Part shown: positions 35,430 to 39,858 of the stretch, piece after piece
How the letters are laid out: each line of letters opens with the position of its first letter
Numbering within the stretch: position 1 is the first letter of the stretch
Origin: an uncultured Bradyrhizobium sp.
GTDB taxonomy: Bacteria > Pseudomonadota > Alphaproteobacteria > Rhizobiales > Xanthobacteraceae
Reading direction: 5' to 3'
DNA: 39,858 nt
Assembly (NCBI RefSeq): GCF_936943645.1
Contig: NZ_CAKZJO010000113.1
Span: forward strand, 1-39,858
Position numbers and translations under genes: made by a program
Notes under the pieces: model-generated
Told to the model about the DNA's origin: nothing
Databases searched by the model: none
The model's input: the letters and a program-made list of their open reading frames with translations, nothing else

Positions 35430-36665
35430 ATGACCGCCACAGCGACCGCTCCAGCCGCCTCACAGGCCACGATCGCAGCCCCCACCCCGCCTCTGCCGGA
35501 AGCCCGCCCCGAGACGCTGGGGCTGTCGCGGCTGCGGCTGCAGGCCATGTCGGATGCCTTCAAGCGCGAGATCGACAGGGGCACCATTCCCGGCGCCACC
35601 GTGCTGGTGGCGCGACGCGGCCAGGTGGGCTGGTTCGAGGCGCTCGGCAAGCAGAGCCCGGCGGCCGCCGCGCCGATGACGCGGGACTCGATCTTCCGGA
35701 TCTTCTCGATGACCAAGCCGATCGTCTCGGTCGCCATCATGGCGCTGCTCGAGGACGGCCACCTGCTGCTCAGCGACCCCGTCGCCAAATTCATTCCGGA
35801 GTTTGCGAGCCAGCAGGTCGGAATCGTCAAAGCCGGTAAGCTGGAGCTGGTGCCGTCGACGCGGCCGATGACCGTGCAAGACCTGCTTCGCCACACCTCG
35901 GGGCTCACCTACGAGCACCAGGGCGACGGCCCCGTGCACAAGCTCTACCAGGACTCCCGCGTCCGCAGCCGCAAGATCAGCAATGCCGAGCACGCCGCAT
36001 TGGTGGCGAGCTTCCCGCTGGTCTGCCAGCCCGGCGCGGAGTTCAACTACAGCCGCTCCACCGACATCCTCGGCCGCATCGTCGAGGTCGTCAGCGGCAA
36101 GTCGCTCGGCACGTTCCTCACCGAGCGCGTGCTCGCGCCATTGCAGATGGCCGAGACCGGCTTCTCGACCAGCGAGGCCAATGCCGGCAGGCTGGCCGAG
36201 CCGTTCGCGGCCGATCCCTGGACCGGCGACAAGGTCGCGCTGTTCAACATGCTGGAGCAGCCGGTGATGGAGTCCGGCGGCGGCGGTCTGGTCTCGACCA
36301 CCATGGACTATGCTCGCTTCTGCCTGATGCTGCGCAACGGCGGCACGCTCGACGGCGCCAGGATCATCGGCCGCAAGACGCTGGAGCTGATGGCGTCCGA
36401 TCATCTCGGGCCGCAGGTCCAGACCAACGGCACGCTGCTGTCGCCCGGCCACGGCTTCGGCCTCGGCTTCGCCGTGCGACGCGAGGCCGGCATCGCGCCG
36501 TTCCCGGGCAGCGTCGGCAACTATTTCTGGAGCGGCATCGCCGGCACGTTCTTCTGGATCGATCCGAAGGAGGATCTGTTCGCGGTGTTCATGAGCCAGG
36601 GCCCCGGACAGCGTGATTACACGCGGACGCTGGTGCGGGATCTGGTTTACGCGGCGGTGGAGTGA
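35430..36665 (+). CDS. Serine hydrolase, beta-lactamase/esterase class C family
   Basis: 411 residues. The SxxK nucleophile motif is Ser93-Met-Thr-Lys96, and Tyr207 in NYSRS is the second catalytic motif. A third-motif equivalent lies near WSGIAGTFFWID. Members are esterases, carboxypeptidases or beta-lactamases; the absence of a clear signal peptide suggests a cytosolic esterase. ATG 35430 has GGGAG six bases upstream. It is divergent from tRNA-Trp and is followed by a palindromic repeat. It appears unrelated to the sugar cluster. Confidence 0.9.
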   Translation: MTATATAPAASQATIAAPTPPLPEARPETLGLSRLRLQAMSDAFKREIDRGTIPGATVLVARRGQVGWFEALGKQSPAAAAPMTRDSIFRIFSMTKPIVSVAIMALLEDGHLLLSDPVAKFIPEFASQQVGIVKAGKLELVPSTRPMTVQDLLRHTSGLTYEHQGDGPVHKLYQDSRVRSRKISNAEHAALVASFPLVCQPGAEFNYSRSTDILGRIVEVVSGKSLGTFLTERVLAPLQMAETGFSTSEANAGRLAEPFAADPWTGDKVALFNMLEQPVMESGGGGLVSTTMDYARFCLMLRNGGTLDGARIIGRKTLELMASDHLGPQVQTNGTLLSPGHGFGLGFAVRREAGIAPFPGSVGNYFWSGIAGTFFWIDPKEDLFAVFMSQGPGQRDYTRTLVRDLVYAAVE

Positions 36666-36673
36666 GATGGCAT

Positions 36674-36816
36674 TCTCGTGCTCCGGACGCGCAGCAACGC
36701 TCTTAGCGTTGCTGCGCAGAGTCGGGGCCCATGCCTCAACGATCCCGCTCTTGGCGTTCTGGGTCCCGGCTCTGCGGAGCAGCACTGCGTGCTGCACCGC
36801 GTCCGGGACACGAGAG
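36674..36816. repeat. Bradyrhizobium palindromic repeat, CTCGTG-TCCGGACGCG family (copy 1)
   Basis: A 143-bp element with outer arms of the CTCGTGxTCCGGACGCG type and an internal perfect 12-bp hairpin GCGCAGCAACGC/GCGTTGCTGCGC (36689-36700, 36706-36717). It lies between the convergent serine hydrolase and SDR genes, where it may act as a bidirectional terminator. A second copy is at 39295-39455. Confidence 0.8.
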
Positions 36817-36824
36817 AGAGCACC

Positions 36825-37592
36825 TCAGCTGATCGTCGCGCCGCCGTCGATCACCATGGTCTGGCCGGTCATGAAGTCGCCGGCCTTCGAGCCCAGGAAC
36901 ACGGCCGCGCCCGCGATCTCGTCGGGGATGCCGATGCGCAAGAGCGGTGAGCGCGCGGTCGAGGCTTTCAAATTCTCCGGATTGTCCCACAGCGCCTTGG
37001 CGAAATCGGTCTTGATCAGGCCGGGCGCGATGCAGTTCACGCGGATGTTGTGCTTGCCGTATTCGCAAGCAAGGTTGCGCGCGAGCTGCATGTCGGCGGC
37101 TTTCGAGATTGCGTAGGCGCCGAGGATGGTCGAGCCTTTCAGGCCACCGATCGAGGAGACGATGATGACCGAGCCGTCCTTGCGCTCGATCATCTGCGGC
37201 ACCACCATCGAGATCAGCCAGTTGTTGGCGACGATGTTGTTGTCCAGGATCTTCCGGAACTGATCGTCGGAGATGCCGGCAAGCGGACCATAATACGGGT
37301 TCGAGGCGGCGTTGCAGACCAGCACGTCGATCTTGCCGAAGGCGCGGTTGCTCTCGTCGACGAGGTTCTGCAGATTCTCCTTCGAGGAGATGTTCGCGGC
37401 GATCGCGACCGCCGTGCCCTTGCCGAACTTTTCGTTGATGCCCTTGGCGACCTGCTCGCAGACGTCGGCCTTGCGCGAGGAGATCACGACCTTGGCGCCG
37501 TGCTCGGCCATGCGCTCGGCGATCGCAAGCCCGATGCCGCGCGTCGATCCCGTGATGACGGCGACTTTCCCCTTCATGTCGAACAAGGTCAT
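36825..37592 (-). CDS. Short-chain dehydrogenase/reductase (classical SDR)
   Basis: 255 residues. TGSTRGIG (14-21) binds the cofactor, NAAS supports the fold, and Ser146/147, Tyr160 and Lys164 (YAISK) are the catalytic set. The C-terminus ends GQTMVIDGGATIS as is usual for classical SDRs. The substrate is unknown. It follows the histidine phosphatase gene after 77 bp containing a short palindrome, on the same strand, and may be co-transcribed with it. Confidence 0.92.
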   Translation of the reverse strand: MTLFDMKGKVAVITGSTRGIGLAIAERMAEHGAKVVISSRKADVCEQVAKGINEKFGKGTAVAIAANISSKENLQNLVDESNRAFGKIDVLVCNAASNPYYGPLAGISDDQFRKILDNNIVANNWLISMVVPQMIERKDGSVIIVSSIGGLKGSTILGAYAISKAADMQLARNLACEYGKHNIRVNCIAPGLIKTDFAKALWDNPENLKASTARSPLLRIGIPDEIAGAAVFLGSKAGDFMTGQTMVIDGGATIS

Positions 37593-37622
37593 GTTTCTCT
37601 CCCCAATTGATCTTATTCAATA

Positions 37623-37660
37623 TCATTCCGGGGTGATGCAAAGCATCGAACCCGGAATGA
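37623..37660. repeat. Short CATTCCGGG palindrome
   Basis: An imperfect inverted repeat: TCATTCCGGGGTGATGC pairs with GCATCGAACCCGGAATGA around AAA, 10 bp downstream of the histidine phosphatase stop. It probably works as a terminator or mRNA-stabilising hairpin. It resembles widespread alphaproteobacterial repeats of this wording. Confidence 0.6.
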
Positions 37661-37669
37661 CGGCTTAAC

Positions 37670-38368
37670 TCACGCGAGCTTCTTGACTTCCGGTCCGGCC
37701 AATTGATGCATCGCCGCGTGCGCGTCATCGGCGATCCACGGCTGCTGGTTCACCATCGGCAACCGCCAGACCGAGCGCTCGGGGCTTGCGAAATAATCCA
37801 GCCGCGTGATCGAGCAATTGTCGATATCGAACGACAAGGCGCGCTCGATCTGGCCGTCGAGCGCGAGGCCGATCGCCGCCTTGATGGTGCCGCCATGCGC
37901 AACCGCGATGATGTCCTGCCCGCCGGCCTCGCCGTTGATCCGCTCGATGGTGCGGCGCGTGCGGTTGTAGAGATCCATGAAGCTTTCGCCGCCGGGCGCG
38001 GGCTCGTTGATGTCGGCGAACCAGCTCGAACCGACGGGACGGCTGGCGATGAACGCGGCGCGATTCATGCCCTGCCATTTCCCGAGATGCTGCTCGGCGA
38101 GATCCGGCTCCCATGGCATCGACGCAGGCTTGGGGTAGCCCGCCGCCCAGATCGCTTCCGCGGTCTGGTGCGTGCGCATCAGATTGCTCGAATACCAGAC
38201 CGCCTTGCGTGGCAGCACCTTGGCAACAGCGTTGAAAACATAGGTGTCGCTGGTGTCGCAGGGGAGATCGCTCTGTCCGTAGATGTTGCCGCCGTCACTC
38301 CGCACCGGCGCGTGACGAACCCACCACCATCGTGTCGTGACCACATTCGGCTTGTCTGCGCCTGCCAT
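37670..38368 (-). CDS. Histidine phosphatase family protein (phosphoglycerate-mutase-like)
   Basis: 232 residues. Arg18-His19 (VRHAP) is the phospho-accepting motif, Arg65 (SNLMRTHQTA) and Glu92 complete the pocket, and His158 (AVAHGGTIKAA) is the second histidine. The family hydrolyses sugar or nucleotide phosphates. The start has GGAAGGG six bases upstream. It is divergent from the SDR at 38503, with a palindromic operator-like site in between. Substrate unknown. Confidence 0.92.
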   Translation of the reverse strand: MAGADKPNVVTTRWWWVRHAPVRSDGGNIYGQSDLPCDTSDTYVFNAVAKVLPRKAVWYSSNLMRTHQTAEAIWAAGYPKPASMPWEPDLAEQHLGKWQGMNRAAFIASRPVGSSWFADINEPAPGGESFMDLYNRTRRTIERINGEAGGQDIIAVAHGGTIKAAIGLALDGQIERALSFDIDNCSITRLDYFASPERSVWRLPMVNQQPWIADDAHAAMHQLAGPEVKKLA

Positions 38369-38395
38369 CGAAACCCTTCCATCCCGTCTGATGTC

Positions 38396-38456
38396 GCTGT
38401 ACGTCAGGTGGCAATGTGTCTCAAGACACTTTACCGTTTGAAATCTTGTTTGAAAT
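38396..38456. promoter_or_regulatory. Divergent promoter with palindromic GTGTCT-CA-AGACAC operator-like site
   Basis: A perfect 6-2-6 palindrome (38416-38429) overlaps the -35 box of a minus-strand promoter candidate (TTGAGA at 38419-38424, 17 bp, TACAGC at 38396-38401). On the plus-strand side GTTTGAAAT is repeated at 38436-38444 and 38448-38456. A regulator that controls both the phosphatase and the SDR could bind here. Confidence 0.45.
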
Positions 38457-38502
38457 TCCGTCGCGCGGCAAGCGTCGCGCGAGCACCACGAGGGAGAAAC
38501 GC

Positions 38503-39288
38503 ATGGGCCGACTGCAAGGCAAATCCGTCATCATCACCGGCGCCGGCAGCGGCATCGGCCGTGCGGCAGCACACCTCTTCACCAAGGAAGGTGCCAGGCT
38601 GATCGCAGTCGATCGCACCGAGGCGGTGAAAGAGACAGTCGAGGAGGTGAAGAAGGCCGGCGGCATCGCGGAGGCCATGATCGCCGATGCAGGCTCCGAA
38701 AAGGACGTCATCGCCGTCATCGACAAGGCGGTGAAGGCGCATGGCCGGCTCGACGTGATCTGGGCCAATGCCGGTATCTCCGGCGGGCTCGTTCCGATTC
38801 CCGAGCAGACCGTCGAGCACTGGCAGGAGATCCTGCGCATCAATCTGATCGGGCCGTTTCTCGCGGTGAAGCACGCGATGCCGCACATGATCAAGCAGCA
38901 GTCCGGCGCGATCGTGCTGACGGCGTCCGTCGCGGGCCTCAAGGCCGGCGCCAGCGGACATCCCTATGCCGCGAGCAAGGCCGGCGTAATCAGCCTGGTG
39001 CAGACCACGGCGTATTCGCTCACAGGCACCGGCGTGCGCATCAACGCGGTCTGCCCGGGCCTGATCGAGACCGGCATGACCAAGCCGATCTTCGACCGCG
39101 CCAAGGAGCGCGGCACCCAGGACAAGATCGGCCAGCTCAACCCGCTCAAGCGCCCCGGCCAGCCGCACGAGCTCGCGGCGATGGGCCTGTTCCTGGCCAG
39201 CGACGAGGCGTCGTATGTCAACGGCCAGGCCTTCCCGGTCGACGGCGGCCTCACGGCGTCGATGCCGTATACGGGCAAGCCGGTGTAG
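38503..39288 (+). CDS. Short-chain dehydrogenase/reductase (classical SDR, second)
   Basis: 261 residues. TGAGSGIG (12-19), NAG in WANAG, Ser142, Tyr155 and Lys159 (YAASK) form a complete classical SDR. It ends GQAFPVDGGLTAS as usual. ATG 38503 has a strong AGGGAGA five bases upstream; the longer ORF from 38416 has no support. It differs clearly from the SDR at 36825. It lies on the opposite strand to the phosphatase, sharing a divergent promoter region. Substrate unknown. Confidence 0.92.
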   Translation: MGRLQGKSVIITGAGSGIGRAAAHLFTKEGARLIAVDRTEAVKETVEEVKKAGGIAEAMIADAGSEKDVIAVIDKAVKAHGRLDVIWANAGISGGLVPIPEQTVEHWQEILRINLIGPFLAVKHAMPHMIKQQSGAIVLTASVAGLKAGASGHPYAASKAGVISLVQTTAYSLTGTGVRINAVCPGLIETGMTKPIFDRAKERGTQDKIGQLNPLKRPGQPHELAAMGLFLASDEASYVNGQAFPVDGGLTASMPYTGKPV

Positions 39289-39294
39289 CAGCGG

Positions 39295-39455
39295 TCTCGT
39301 GTCCCGGACGCGCTGCAGCGTTGTTAGGCTGCTGCGCGGAGCCGGGACCCAGCAGGCCACGGCGCGCGCTGTGACATGGGCCCCGGCTCTGCAGCGCACC
39401 GTACCGGACGATGCTCCGCATCGCCGGGACGCTGCGCTGCGTCCGGGGCACGAGA
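39295..39455. repeat. Bradyrhizobium palindromic repeat, CTCGTG-TCCGGACGCG family (copy 2)
   Basis: Outer arms TCTCGTGTCCCGGACGCGC (left) and the near-complement ending GGGGCACGAGA (right) enclose further GC-rich inverted segments. The wording matches the copy at 36674-36816. It begins 7 bp after the SDR stop and may terminate it. Confidence 0.8.
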
Positions 39456-39485
39456 GTGGAGTTTGGTTCGACACTGTTTCAGCGC

Positions 39486-39573
39486 CGTCATTGCGAGCGG
39501 AGCGAAGCAATCCAGAAATCCCTCCGCAGACGCAGTCTGGATTGCTTCGTCGCAAGGGCTCCTCGCAATGACG
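39486..39573. repeat. CGTCATTGCGAG palindromic repeat
   Basis: The perfect outer arms CGTCATTGCGAG / CTCGCAATGACG and inner GAAGCAATCCAGA / TCTGGATTGCTTC make an 88-bp nested hairpin. This is a well-known repeat wording in Bradyrhizobium and other alphaproteobacteria, and short ORFs inside it are spurious. Confidence 0.85.
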
Positions 39574-39618
39574 TGGTGATGGCATTGGTCCTTCAACTCG
39601 CATCTCGCTCTGCCGTTC

Positions 39619-39704
39619 GTAGGATGGGTAGAGCACTTGCGAAACCCATCACGCTTCCCTGCGAACGAAAGGTGATGGGTTTCGCTTCGCTCTACCCATC
39701 CTGC
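39619..39704. repeat. GTAGGATGGGTAGAGC palindromic repeat
   Basis: The arms GTAGGATGGGTAGAGC and GCTCTACCCATCCTGC, with inner GCGAAACCCATCAC / GTGATGGGTTTCGC, form a long nested hairpin. It belongs to the GGATGGGT-type repeats scattered in Bradyrhizobium genomes. Confidence 0.8.
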
Positions 39705-39858
39705 GGCTCCCAGACACGCCGTCGCATCCTCGCGGCGCATCTCGCCCGAGCTTTGCTGGATCGCTTCGCCCTCGATTGAAAGAGGGCGCAGGGAAGACCG
39801 GGTGCCGGCTGGCACCCGCGGTCCACTGTGCGAATCCTGCGTAACAAGAAGCTGCACA
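39705..39858. repeat. Dispersed repeat at right edge (spurious HSGPRVPAGTRSSLRP ORF type)
   Basis: No real gene is visible in the last 154 bp. The minus strand translates to HSGPRVPAGTRSSLRPLS, a phrase I recognise as a recurrent spurious ORF from a dispersed Bradyrhizobium repeat. It includes an 8-bp hairpin CGGGTGCC/GGCACCCG at 39799-39818. The element probably continues beyond the window. Confidence 0.65.

Noticed and set aside
36674..39704. Possible CRISPR array or insertion-sequence remnants
   Set aside because: The repeats are single nested palindromes of different families without regular spacers, and no transposase fragment is visible.
39324..39857. 177-codon minus-strand ORF at the right edge
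   Set aside because: Its translation is built from dispersed repeats (HSGPRVPAGTRSSLRP, WVERSETHH), known to me as recurrent spurious ORFs.

Overview
The window looks like a chromosomal segment of a high-GC alphaproteobacterium, most likely Bradyrhizobium or a very close relative. The reasons are the RpoB, L7/L12, L10, L1, L11, NusG and SecE sequences, the GTG start of rplJ giving a 172-residue L10, and several families of intergenic palindromic repeats that I associate with Bradyrhizobium genomes. I see no rRNA, CRISPR array, transposase, integrase or phage gene.

Region 1 (1-9.2 kb, all minus strand) is the ribosomal-protein/RNA-polymerase block, read right to left: secE-nusG, rplK-rplA, a D-2-hydroxyacid dehydrogenase placed inside the block, rplJ-rplL, and rpoB running off the left edge without roughly its last 80 codons. 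Strong hairpins lie after rplA and rplL, and a palindromic repeat lies after nusG. A good sigma70-type promoter (9190-9218) precedes secE.

Region 2 (9.35-35.1 kb) is a large accessory carbohydrate cluster. A minus-strand arm (9356-12354) encodes a SIS-domain phosphoheptose-isomerase-like protein, an UPF0104/AglD-like membrane protein and a C-methyltransferase-like protein. It is divergent from a long, tightly packed plus-strand operon (12497-27669): NAD-dependent epimerase, a nucleotidyltransferase-PfkB kinase fusion (HldE domains in reversed order), second epimerase, HAD phosphatase, APH-type kinase, a two-gene transketolase, two DegT/DnrJ aminotransferases, a PhyH-like 2-oxoglutarate oxygenase, a small LIC12192-type protein, a methyltransferase, a WbuC-type cupin, a second UPF0104 protein and a large polytopic membrane protein. 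A further unit (27889-31340) has another C-methyltransferase-like protein, a methyltransferase-like protein and a Gfo/Idh/MocA dehydrogenase. The distal end has a convergent polytopic membrane protein, two small membrane proteins with winged-helix-like tails, and a DPM1-like GT2 glycosyltransferase.

My reading is that the soluble genes build an unusual higher-carbon, branched, aminated and/or C-methylated nucleotide sugar from a sedoheptulose-type precursor. The GT2, UPF0104 and polytopic proteins may load it on a polyprenyl carrier and transfer it on the periplasmic side, for example onto LPS. The product is not known from the sequence. This cluster is the best candidate for an undescribed system.

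Region 3 (35.2-39.86 kb) returns to ordinary chromosome: tRNA-Trp(CCA), a serine hydrolase, an SDR, a histidine phosphatase and a second SDR, with four kinds of palindromic repeat crowding the right end. In many alphaproteobacteria tRNA-Trp lies immediately upstream of secE. Here both are on the minus strand in that order but about 26 kb apart, with the sugar cluster exactly between them, which suggests that the cluster was inserted at this junction.
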